Below are positions 1 through 5,410 of a stretch of DNA of 29,413 bases, piece after piece. Below the pieces are notes generated by a model. It did no database searches, was not told where the DNA came from, and saw only the letters and a program-made list of their open reading frames with translations. Position 1 is the stretch's first letter; every line of letters begins with the position of its first letter. Source of the stretch: a virus; IMG/VR virus record IMGVR_UViG_3300047157_000143, positions 1 through 29,413 of that record; one strand, given 5' to 3'. The translations under genes were made by a program, and so were the position numbers.

Positions 1-462
1 GTTGCTAGATCGCTAGAGCGTGCGACTGCTCAAATAGTCAGCAATGGAGCCAATGTTGACCGCCTAAAAACGCTTTTAAACGGGGTGTACGGGCCTGCCG
101 CTCTGCTCAATCCCCAAGCACCCGCCTGCCCCCCGCTCGGCCCCTATATATACGTTCGTCCCCCCTCAGGCATTTTCAGTCAAAATCCCCGAGCGTTAGT
201 GCACCTAGACCTTCATCCTCATCCAGGTCTTCATCGTCTATGGGCGAGGGCCAATCCCAGTTGCACACTATTTGAGCATGTTACGCAGGGGGCTGCCTTT
301 GTTGGCATGAGAGGCTGCGAGATTCTTGTCGTTCGCATTCAGATGGTGCTGTGGCAACTTCGTATAGTCGAGTCCGTTAGGTATGCCTTCTTTATTGCTA
401 CCCGCCTCTCTTCCTCGTTCGCAGCGAGTGCGTGCGAGCCATCCTGTTTTGCTCGTTTGTAG
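1..462 (+). CDS. possible 3' part of a gene entering from the left (uncertain)
   Basis: Frame 1 is open from the first base to a TAG at 460-462. The first 30 or so codons look protein-like (VARSLERATAQIVSNG, then DRLKTLLNGVYGP). After about residue 35 the translation becomes a Pro/Cys-rich run across C-tracts. Beyond about 176 it lies antisense to small minus-strand ORFs that are better supported by paralogy, so that part is probably a shadow. The other two plus frames stop within 15 bases. I cannot assign a product. The real gene, if any, may end by a frame change near the C-tracts at 112-165. Confidence 0.22.
   Translation, partial: VARSLERATAQIVSNGANVDRLKTLLNGVYGPAALLNPQAPACPPLGPYIYVRPPSGIFSQNPRALVHLDLHPHPGLHRLWARANPSCTLFEHVTQGAAFVGMRGCEILVVRIQMVLWQLRIVESVRYAFFIATRLSSSFAASACEPSCFARL
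112..144 (-). other. G-quadruplex-like G-tract cluster
   Basis: On the minus strand this stretch reads GGGG, six bases, GGGGGG, five bases, GGG, five bases, GGGG, which fits the usual four-tract G3+/N1-7 pattern. A further six-G tract lies at 160-165. It sits just past the ends of the minus-strand small-gene operon, in a locally GC-rich patch unlike the rest of the window. It could act at RNA or DNA level in ending transcription or pausing replication, but only the base pattern is seen. Confidence 0.5.
176..268 (-). CDS. very small acidic protein (30 aa)
   Basis: The GTG at 268-266 shares its G with the TAG that ends the upstream gene (TAGTG), so translation would be coupled. The product is strongly acidic: after a CNWDWPSP start comes IDDEDLDEDEGLGALTLG and a final DFD. 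No Shine-Dalgarno is visible, and the frame is again -1 relative to the preceding ORF, so it could be a further frameshifted extension of that ORF rather than a separate gene. Function is unknown. Acidic tails of this kind often bind basic partners or mimic DNA, but nothing here shows that. Confidence 0.4.
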   Translation of the reverse strand: MCNWDWPSPIDDEDLDEDEGLGALTLGDFD

Positions 463-539
463 TAGTCCATCGCCATCATGTCGTTTGAGCTGGTGTACGT
501 CACACCGTCTTTTCGGTATTTATTTCCGGGTGTAGGCAC
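268..539 (-). CDS. small paralogous protein, copy 2, needing a -1 frame change (about 90 aa)
   Basis: The gene starts with GTG at 539-537, nine bases after the stop of copy 1, with AGGAAA as Shine-Dalgarno. The zero frame begins MPTPGNKYRKDG, carries MAMDYYKRAKQDG and runs to a stop at 339. The -1 frame gives DYTKLPQHHLNANDK and ends at TAG 270-268. Both halves match copy 1 (549-835): Y[KR]KDG and YKRAK in the first half, LPxHHLNAxDK in the second. Differences in the second half are largely synonymous (TAC/TAT, CCG/CCA, GCA/GCG), which argues that the -1 frame is translated. No ATG, GTG or usable TTG precedes the second-half motif. A purine-rich SD-like run lies about ten bases before AAAG at 393-390, a plausible slip site. 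No known family is recognised. Confidence 0.5.
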
Positions 540-548
540 GGATTTTTC

Positions 549-835
549 CTATTTGTTGAGGTTGCTGATTGGACTTCGAGCTGGCTGACTTGTTGGCATA
601 GAGGTTTGGGCTGCTTGATTCCCGGTATATTGTTGCACGATCTGTTTGTCTTGTGCATTCAGATGGTGGTCCGGCAAATTCTTGTAATTGATGTTTCGGG
701 GGGCTAGGTGCTGGCTGTCGTGTGTTCGTCCAGCCGTGACACCTTTTTGGTGTTCTCCGCTGGCTTTGCACGTTTGTAGTGCTGCTGTGCCCAATTCATA
801 TCCTGACCTCCGTCTTTCTTGTATGTTACTGGCAT
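549..835 (-). CDS. small paralogous protein, copy 1, with candidate -1 frameshift at A5 run (about 95 aa)
   Basis: ATG at 835 follows AAGGAG at a good distance. The zero frame (MPVTYKKDGG, QQHYKRAKPA) stops at 704. The -1 frame continues into NINYKNLPDHHLNAQDK and stops at 549. The likely switch is at codons AAA AAG (748-743): GGAG lies six bases upstream, and the A5 run is the loop of a small ACACC/GGTGT hairpin. The layout is reminiscent of the dnaX-type arrangement (SD-like stimulator, A-rich slippery codons), although the base before the run is C, not A. The paralogue at 268-539 shows the same -1 relation. Without the shift the product would be 43 aa. Role unknown; it is the first gene of a minus-strand unit behind a candidate promoter. 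Confidence 0.55.
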
Positions 836-850
836 AATGTTCTCCTTTCA

Positions 851-871
851 TGATTTATGGTGTAGGGAACC
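851..871 (-). promoter_or_regulatory. candidate phage promoter, site A
   Basis: In the minus sense this reads GGTTCC-N4-ACCATAAATCA and ends three bases before the AAGGAG of the gene at 835. Site B (4606-4626) has the same GGTTCC-N4-ACCATAAATCA in the same position before a gene start. The 11-mer alone recurs at 16643. A phage-polymerase or host promoter, or an operator, would fit. No -10/-35 pair is obvious. Confidence 0.5.
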
Positions 872-966
872 TGCCTGGATACATCATAGGTAAACTTTTG
901 TTGCCACAGGATCTCCAGCTTTGTATGCTTTGGTTATTGTTTCAGAACCTTTCTAGGAGACCTTTT

Positions 967-1323
967 ATGATAAAGGCAACAATCGTCGGTAACTGTGGTC
1001 GTCAACCTGAGTTGTCAGATACGAAGGCTGGTAAGCCTATGTGTCGTTTTAGTGTTGCTAGCAACATGAAGAATGCGAAGACGGGGGAGACTAAGACATC
1101 TTGGGTAAATGTCATCTGTTTTGACGAGATGGCCGACGTTGTGGCAGCTAAGGTGAAAGCGGGGGATCGCCTTATCGTGTCGGGACGTTTAGAGTTTGAC
1201 GAGTATGAGGACCGTAATGGGGTGAAGAAAATATCACCCACTTGCATTGCGGAGGATGTGGGGGTAAGTTTACGGTTCGCACCAAAGGGGCAAAGTCAGG
1301 ATGAGTTTGCCGGTGCGTTCTAG
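967..1323 (+). CDS. ssb: single-stranded DNA-binding protein
   Basis: This 118-aa protein has the bacterial SSB OB-fold pattern: MIKATIVGNCGRQPEL at the start, MCRFSVASN, KTSWVNVICFDEMAD, then AGDRLIVSGRLEFDEY at about residues 65-80. It would coat single-stranded DNA during phage replication and recombination. I chose ATG 967 because AGGAGA lies just upstream and the OB-fold begins here. An in-frame ATG at 850 would add 39 residues with no similarity and sits on the promoter-like site of the opposite strand. The protein is shorter than E. coli SSB (178 aa) and lacks a DDDIPF tip; it ends QDEFAGAF, a weakly acidic tail. It opens a short plus-strand unit lying between two minus-strand units. 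Confidence 0.9.
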   Translation: MIKATIVGNCGRQPELSDTKAGKPMCRFSVASNMKNAKTGETKTSWVNVICFDEMADVVAAKVKAGDRLIVSGRLEFDEYEDRNGVKKISPTCIAEDVGVSLRFAPKGQSQDEFAGAF

Positions 1324-1354
1324 ATATTGAGGTGTTTCCTTGCTAGGGACCAAG

Positions 1355-1390
1355 CCCTGCGGCAGCTAGCCAAAAGCCACTGTCGCAGGG
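1355..1390 (+). other. strong hairpin between ssb and next gene
   Basis: CCCTGCGGCAG (1355-1365) pairs with CTGTCGCAGGG (1380-1390): 11 bp with one G-U and a 14-base loop. No T-tract follows, so it is not a classical terminator. It may be an mRNA processing or stability element, or part of a small RNA in the 130-base gap at 1324-1453. Confidence 0.5.
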
Positions 1391-1453
1391 TGAGGTTTCG
1401 AGACCACAAATATCTATGTCCCTTAACTTTCTCTCTACCTCTTGGAGACCCTC

Positions 1454-1624
1454 ATGGAACCGCAGCTTCGTGAACTTGCAGCGTCATTAGTCGGAATGCT
1501 TAGGACTGCTGGATGGCCGGAACAGCTGATACGAAAGACTCCTAATTTTCATCTCATCGAAACGGAAGCCGATGGTAAGATCAATGGAATCTCGCAATCT
1601 AGTGCACGAACTGAAGTTGCTTAA
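1454..1624 (+). CDS. small hypothetical protein (56 aa)
   Basis: ATG 1454 follows TTGGAG at a normal spacing. An in-frame TTG at 1442 lies on top of that Shine-Dalgarno and is rejected. The product begins MEPQLRELAASLVGMLRTAG and looks helical. It has no motif I recognise. Its 3' end overlaps the next gene by about 50 bases, as in a translationally coupled pair. It is the middle gene of the short plus-strand unit led by ssb. Confidence 0.55.
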   Translation: MEPQLRELAASLVGMLRTAGWPEQLIRKTPNFHLIETEADGKINGISQSSARTEVA

Positions 1625-1925
1625 TCCTTCTGTGCGATTCATCGAGGGATTTGACAGAGCACTTACTGGCTACACAGTGGGCCTATTTCCTAAACGCCCT
1701 GTGTACGAGTATGAGTCAATGGTCAAGCATCTTGAGAGTGCGGAGGGATTAACTCGGGATGAGGCTGCTCATTTTATTGAGCATCGGGTATTCCCTGACT
1801 ACGCTGGGGCAGGTGGTCCTGTCATCATCAGCAACGGAGGCCATTACGACGACCGTGCTGATGACGAGTTGGACAAGAATGGGTGCAGGATTATTTCCCA
1901 CCCTTATGGCACTGAGCCATCTTAA
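1572..1925 (+). CDS. conserved phage hypothetical protein (117 aa)
   Basis: The protein has the feel of a conserved phage hypothetical family: LNPSVRFIEGFDRALTGY near the N terminus, then RPVYEYESMVKHL, an EAAHFIEHRVF helix and PDYAGAGGPVIISNGG. The C-terminal DDRADDELDKNG is acidic. I do not know its function. ATG 1572 has GGAAG close by, and ATG 1584 is an alternative that removes four residues. It overlaps the preceding small ORF and converges on the minus-strand gene at 1891-2007, overlapping it by 35 bases, so no terminator separates the two units. Confidence 0.75.
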   Translation: MVRSMESRNLVHELKLLNPSVRFIEGFDRALTGYTVGLFPKRPVYEYESMVKHLESAEGLTRDEAAHFIEHRVFPDYAGAGGPVIISNGGHYDDRADDELDKNGCRIISHPYGTEPS

Positions 1926-2007
1926 CTTCGGCAGCTGCTTGTCTTCCGTTCTTTGTGTCAGCTGGATTACCGCTGGTCTTCGAGCTGACTGCTTTCTCGT
2001 CGGGCAT
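1891..2007 (-). CDS. small protein at end of minus operon (38 aa)
   Basis: ATG 2007 is preceded by AGAAAGGAG with seven bases of spacing, one of the best ribosome sites in the window. The product starts MPDEKAVSSKTSGNPAD, continues TKNGRQAAAEVKMAQC and ends HKGGK, basic and hydrophilic. It overlaps the 3' end of the upstream minus gene (1967-2215) by 41 bases in another frame, and the convergent plus gene by 35 bases. It is below common gene-size cut-offs and easily missed. Function unknown. Confidence 0.65.
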   Translation of the reverse strand: MPDEKAVSSKTSGNPADTKNGRQAAAEVKMAQCHKGGK

Positions 2008-2215
2008 CTTGATACTCCTTTCTAGTCTTGGTGTACTCTTTGAGGCATACGCCGTACATTACGAGACGTGGGTCTGGTTTTTCTTGCACTTCGACTTGTT
2101 GTGTCAGGTGCGTATCGATGTATTGATGACATGCATCGATATCGTTTACGTCAGTGCTGTATCCTCCGACGAGCAGGTAATACGGCATAATGAGGTGTGC
2201 TATGTACTGTGTCAT
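1967..2215 (-). CDS. small hypothetical protein (82 aa)
   Basis: The ATG at 2215 overlaps the TGA of the upstream gene (ATGA, 2215-2212), which fixes the start. Longer versions of this frame only run antiparallel through the neighbour. The sequence MTQYIAHLIMPYYLLVGGYS is followed by a His/Asp/Gln-rich middle (DIDACHQYIDTHLTQQ) and a charged C terminus (KEYTKTRKEYQDARRESSQ). The first 20 residues are hydrophobic but short of a clear membrane span. No family recognised. It lies in the minus-strand unit read from 4587 down to 1891. Confidence 0.65.
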   Translation of the reverse strand: MTQYIAHLIMPYYLLVGGYSTDVNDIDACHQYIDTHLTQQVEVQEKPDPRLVMYGVCLKEYTKTRKEYQDARRESSQLEDQR

Positions 2216-2736
2216 TCGGCTGACTGTCCCTTGCGGTAATGTTGTTGCGGTCCGTAAGGTGCTGGCTGATCTGGAATTATCTGCACGCTTGGCTCGTCTT
2301 GGTTCCAAGCACTGTATGGCTCTTGAAGTCCTCCATCAAGTTCACGGTAATTCGCAAGCATTGCTTGGAGGTCTCGAATCCTCTTCTGTGTGGCAACTGC
2401 TTTTTCTTCTGCCAATGGATCACCACCTGGCATTACCTGCACACTTGCTTCTCCGTTAAACCATGTAGGTTCGAGAGAATCCCTTTGTCGAACTGCTATG
2501 GCTTGTTGTTCGTCAACGGGATCTGCTGGTTCCTTGATTCCGCCATAGAATCGCATGGATCCTGGAACAACATGCACTCCGTTTACAAGTTCTCCACCTG
2601 ATGCGGCTTTGTCGTAGTTCTGTATCGCAGTCCTGTCGCTATCGTCGATAAGCCTTGCGATTGGGTTTGGTGTGAACGGGTCCATGCTCTTCCGCATGTC
2701 ACCGGCACCTTCTTGTCTAGGCATGTGTGGATTCAT
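2212..2736 (-). CDS. hypothetical protein, possibly virion-associated (174 aa)
   Basis: The start is placed at ATG 2736 because GGAG stands nine bases upstream. ATG 2751 would add five residues and overlap the stop of the preceding gene, with only AAGAAG directly abutting it. The protein is hydrophilic with a DPFTPNPIARLIDDSDR region. Two similar short elements, ASVQVMPG and PSVQIIPD, lie about 60 residues apart around a helical stretch (EEKAVATQKRIRDLQAM). It ends in Pro/Gln-rich sequence. No catalytic motif is visible. It is coupled to the gene below by ATGA and follows a one-TM protein with almost no gap. Confidence 0.7.
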   Translation of the reverse strand: MNPHMPRQEGAGDMRKSMDPFTPNPIARLIDDSDRTAIQNYDKAASGGELVNGVHVVPGSMRFYGGIKEPADPVDEQQAIAVRQRDSLEPTWFNGEASVQVMPGGDPLAEEKAVATQKRIRDLQAMLANYRELDGGLQEPYSAWNQDEPSVQIIPDQPAPYGPQQHYRKGQSAE

Positions 2737-2738
2737 AA

Positions 2739-3140
2739 TTATCGTCTCCATCTTCTTCTTTGAGAGTATTGTTGTACTGGGTATTGAACTTCTTCTTGTG
2801 ATTCTTTTGCTGATTTAGCTAGGAAGTATCGCTCAAGCTGGTTCACAACCTTCTTAACCTCCAGTATATCCGACTCCAGCTCTATCAAGGCCAGTCCATT
2901 CTGTGTAGCTATGGTTGTGATCTTGTCTCGTAGATCTTCGTTAACAGCGGACACTCTATCGATGGAGCTGGCGAATCGCTGAGCTATTGGTAGCAGGACG
3001 TAGTTAAAACATCCGTAGCCTACTAGCAGTAGTAAGACTAGCGATACTCCGTACTTCTCAGTTGCCTTGAGTACGCCGTTGAGACTGGAGACGCTTGAGG
3101 GTTTCGTCTCCTCTTCGCTGTTTTTCTGTTCGTTGCTCAT
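2739..3140 (-). CDS. single-pass membrane protein with coiled coil (133 aa)
   Basis: ATG 3140 has AAGGA seven bases upstream. The upstream in-frame extension lies inside the previous gene and is rejected. About 30 polar residues lead into one hydrophobic span at residues 31-53 (VSLVLLLLVGYGCFNYVLL). Then comes a long predicted helix with heptad character (SSIDRVSAVNEDLRDKITTI to VVNQLERYFL). The tail is Gln/Arg-rich and ends RRRWRR. This one-TM plus coiled-coil layout suits an inner-membrane spanin-like or holin-like lysis protein, or a membrane-bound ejection factor. There is no sequence proof of either. Its start is embedded in the 3' end of the 509-aa gene (83-base overlap). Confidence 0.7.
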   Translation of the reverse strand: MSNEQKNSEEETKPSSVSSLNGVLKATEKYGVSLVLLLLVGYGCFNYVLLPIAQRFASSIDRVSAVNEDLRDKITTIATQNGLALIELESDILEVKKVVNQLERYFLAKSAKESQEEVQYPVQQYSQRRRWRR

Positions 3141-4587
3141 AGTGTTCCTTTGATGTTGTGCCTTCCGGTGCTTGCTTTGGCATGTTCTCCGTCCATGTCT
3201 TTGAAGATGGATCAAAGAATCCTTCTGGTGCAGCTGGTGCGATCATGGCTGCGTTAAGTGGTGATACTGCTTCTGACAGTCCTTCCTTTGCTAAATTGGA
3301 CAAGACACCTTTTACTACATTTTGACCTGCCTTTAGGTACCCGCCGGTTAGCAGTATGGATGGATCAAGCCATTCCCACGACAGGTTAGATGCAAAGTTC
3401 TGGCCTGGACTGAGGTTGGACCCAAACGACTGAGAGTATTCGACGGGCTGTATGGTTTCAGTTTGGTTGATGGCTTCTTCTTGATCCGCAAGAAACTCTG
3501 ACGCTTCTTGTGGTGACAGTCCTTCAGGGCGTATGCCTCTGTTGTTTTGTGCAGATACCCTACGCTCCTGTCGTGCAATTGAGTTGTCCAGCTTTGTTGC
3601 GCCGTTTGGATCAACATGGAAAAGCTTCTCGATCCAGTACGATGGTGGTCGTGCATAGTCGCCACCGTCTTGCTTCTCTGGAGCAAAGCGATCAGCTTCC
3701 ACTGGCTCTGACCGTTGTGCATCAAACGGAGCGTTGACAATCCCCTGCAGGATATTGAGTGTTTGGCCTAGTATCGGTCGTTGCCGTTTATTGTTACCGG
3801 CAAGGGTGTTCATGACCGTACCTTCATCGAAGAAAGTTCCGAGTGCATGACTTGCTTGCGACTGATCCGGCTGATTGAAATATCCGGTAAACTGATTGTT
3901 TAGTCTTTCAGCTCGTGCCTCTGGTGTTTCGTACATGTAACTCTGTACAAGTTTCATCAAGGGCGTATCTGATTCGATGGCATTGGATTGTTCGGTACGG
4001 TCTGGTGCCAGCCGTGTTAGTGCTTCGGTGTATCGTTCGCCGGTATCTGTGTCTGGCTGATTGATCCTGACAGGATTGCTGTAGTCCATTGGGTTTGGTC
4101 GATCAAGTGCACCGGCTAGTAGCTGTTCAGCCATCTTGTAAATGCCATACTCTTTCTGGTCGCCGGGACCCAGTGCGTATGGGTTAAAGGAAGCATCATC
4201 AGCTGATATACCTGGCACATTCGTCGCTTGGTGCTGATCAACACCTGTTTTCATGACTGCATAAAGTTCATCGACCGCATCAATGGCATTAGCGAGTTCG
4301 CCTCCATCCTCTGTACCGTTGCGGATAGTGAGCACGGCATTCATGTAGTCATCGGTGGCAGCATCGATAGCGTCCTCGCTCATGCCTTCGCCGGATAGCA
4401 ATTGGTTTCCTACAAAGAATTGGGTATCTGTATTGGCTGCGACATCCTTGACCATCGCACGGATTGCGGTGCGGGTGTTATCGAATAGCTGGTCTGTGTC
4501 TGCCTGCGTTGCTGGCATGTCAGGCCGTGTTGCCACATCACCAGAAACCTGCCCAAATCCCCCACCACCAGTGCCAAATATACTCAT
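3058..4587 (-). CDS. large hypothetical protein, possibly internal virion/ejection type (509 aa)
   Basis: ATG 4587 follows AAGGAGAA. Upstream in-frame codons run through the divergent promoter region and the CAP gene, so they are excluded. The N terminus is Gly-rich (SIFGTGGGGFGQVSG). The rest is polar, Asp/Gln/Asn-rich and largely helical, with a short apolar patch near residue 430 (WEWLDPSILLTGGYLKAG). The C terminus is highly charged (EHYEQRTEKQRRGDETLKRL). No enzyme motif is seen. Size, composition and its place beside the structural genes suggest an internal or ejected virion protein, but that is inference. It is the first gene of its operon, directly behind the candidate promoter at 4606-4626. 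Confidence 0.75.
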   Translation of the reverse strand: MSIFGTGGGGFGQVSGDVATRPDMPATQADTDQLFDNTRTAIRAMVKDVAANTDTQFFVGNQLLSGEGMSEDAIDAATDDYMNAVLTIRNGTEDGGELANAIDAVDELYAVMKTGVDQHQATNVPGISADDASFNPYALGPGDQKEYGIYKMAEQLLAGALDRPNPMDYSNPVRINQPDTDTGERYTEALTRLAPDRTEQSNAIESDTPLMKLVQSYMYETPEARAERLNNQFTGYFNQPDQSQASHALGTFFDEGTVMNTLAGNNKRQRPILGQTLNILQGIVNAPFDAQRSEPVEADRFAPEKQDGGDYARPPSYWIEKLFHVDPNGATKLDNSIARQERRVSAQNNRGIRPEGLSPQEASEFLADQEEAINQTETIQPVEYSQSFGSNLSPGQNFASNLSWEWLDPSILLTGGYLKAGQNVVKGVLSNLAKEGLSEAVSPLNAAMIAPAAPEGFFDPSSKTWTENMPKQAPEGTTSKEHYEQRTEKQRRGDETLKRLQSQRRTQGN

Positions 4588-4605
4588 AAATGATTCTCCT
4601 TGTAG

Positions 4606-4626
4606 TGATTTATGGTAGTTGGAACC
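4606..4626 (-). promoter_or_regulatory. candidate phage promoter, site B (leftward)
   Basis: The minus sense reads GGTTCC-N4-ACCATAAATCA, the same as site A, and ends four bases before AAGGAGA of the 509-aa gene. It overlaps the rightward copy at 4624-4631, forming an inverted repeat. Confidence 0.5.
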
Positions 4627-4631
4627 ATAAA
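4624..4631 (+). promoter_or_regulatory. candidate rightward copy of the promoter core
   Basis: ACCATAAA on the plus strand is the mirror image of TTTATGGT at 4609-4616, separated by seven bases. It stands 20 bases before the ATG of the first gene of the long plus-strand block. A divergent promoter pair or a two-sided operator are both possible. The match to the full 11-mer is only the first eight bases. Confidence 0.4.
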
Positions 4632-4651
4632 GAAAGCATGGAGGTTGCCAC

Positions 4652-5095
4652 ATGCGATGTTTATTAACGGTGTTGTTGGTTTGCTGCTGTTCGTTTGCTG
4701 TAGCAGCGGAGCCAGTCTCGCGTTTGGTCGTCATCAAGAATGGCGTAAAGACGACGATTGGAACACTCTCGGAATACACTGATCTTGATTTACTGAACAA
4801 ACGCCGTCGAGCGGCAGGTCTTCGTCCTTTACAGCCTAAGGTTGAGATGATGAAGTTCGCTCGGAACTGGAGTCTTAATCAAGCTAATCGTCGAAGCATG
4901 TACCACAGTGGTGGTAAGTACGCTGAGAACGTAGCAATGCACAGTGATGGTCGTGCTTCTACGTTTGATCGAATGTGGCACAACTCTTCTGGTCATCGAC
5001 GCAACCGCATGGGTTCAAGCTGGAAGTATGTAGGCATTGGTATCGTGAAGGGTAGCAATGGAGTGACCTACGCGACCGAAGTATTCAGTAGGTAA
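4652..5095 (+). CDS. secreted CAP (SCP/PR-1-like) domain protein
   Basis: The 147-aa product begins with a signal peptide (MRCLLTVLLVCCCSFAVAA, likely cut near residue 19) and then a compact CAP domain. The fold's cavity residues can be picked out: His85 in YHSGGKYAENVA, Glu92, and His115 in MWHNSSGHRRNRM. These are followed by the GIGIVKG strand and a final TYATEVF. CAP proteins are exported in bacteria, and their activities vary and are often unknown. GGAGG precedes the start. It opens the plus-strand operon and is followed eight bases later by an HExxH peptidase, so the two may form an envelope-acting pair used in lysis or entry. It may also be a captured host gene. Confidence 0.88.
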   Translation: MRCLLTVLLVCCCSFAVAAEPVSRLVVIKNGVKTTIGTLSEYTDLDLLNKRRRAAGLRPLQPKVEMMKFARNWSLNQANRRSMYHSGGKYAENVAMHSDGRASTFDRMWHNSSGHRRNRMGSSWKYVGIGIVKGSNGVTYATEVFSR

Positions 5096-5102
5096 ACAAG
5101 TT

Positions 5103-5408
5103 TTGTTTGGTTACAGACGCAAGGTAAAATTGCCACAGGGCCGCAAACGTGCCATCAACGATGAGTTGTGGACCTTCGTAGACAACTTCATTCCGGGTCA
5201 TGATGGAGATTGTGATCGTGAAGAAAAGACGATACGAATCCAAGAAGGCATATCTGAAAAGCGTCGGCTTGAGGTCACAATACACGAAGTGCTACATGCG
5301 TTTTGTTGGCAGCTCGGTGAGGAAAGCGTGGAACGATTCGCAGAGGAGCTGGCTGAAATATTGGTTTTGGAGGGACTGACGAATGAACAACCACAGAGGA
5401 GAGGGTAG
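5103..5408 (+). CDS. putative zinc metallopeptidase, HExxH type (101 aa)
   Basis: A helix carrying VTIHEVLHAFCW gives the HExxH zinc site (His61, Glu62, His65). Glu81 or Glu82 in VERFAEELAEIL is well placed as a third ligand. The region before it (KTIRIQEGI) forms the strand usual before the active helix in minimal gluzincin-like or SprT/ImmA-like folds. At 101 aa it is close to the smallest size for such a domain. The start is TTG 5103, with AGG eight bases away. No ATG exists before the catalytic motif, so the start is less certain than the gene. It could be a virion-maturation protease or an envelope-acting peptidase. Confidence 0.75.
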   Translation: MFGYRRKVKLPQGRKRAINDELWTFVDNFIPGHDGDCDREEKTIRIQEGISEKRRLEVTIHEVLHAFCWQLGEESVERFAEELAEILVLEGLTNEQPQRRG

Positions 5409-5410
5409 AT

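Noticed and set aside
66-80. TAAAAACGCTTTTAA near the left edge as a terminator
   Set aside because: The stem is only A-T pairs around a three-base loop, with no GC stem.
176-462. Plus-strand continuation of the frame open from base 1
   Set aside because: It lies codon-for-codon opposite the minus-strand paralogue, whose synonymous substitutions show that the minus strand is the coding one.
850-966. Longer form of the SSB starting at ATG 850
   Set aside because: The added 39 residues do not resemble SSB, the ATG overlaps the opposite-strand promoter motif, and AGGAGA supports ATG 967.
1324-1410. Possible tRNA suggested by GGTTTCGAGACC
   Set aside because: No acceptor stem, D-arm or anticodon arm can be drawn around it; the T-arm-like piece has too short a stem.
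2239-2601. 120-codon plus-strand open frame opposite the 174-aa minus gene
   Set aside because: Cys/Trp-rich shadow translation with no ribosome site; the minus strand has coupled starts and stops.
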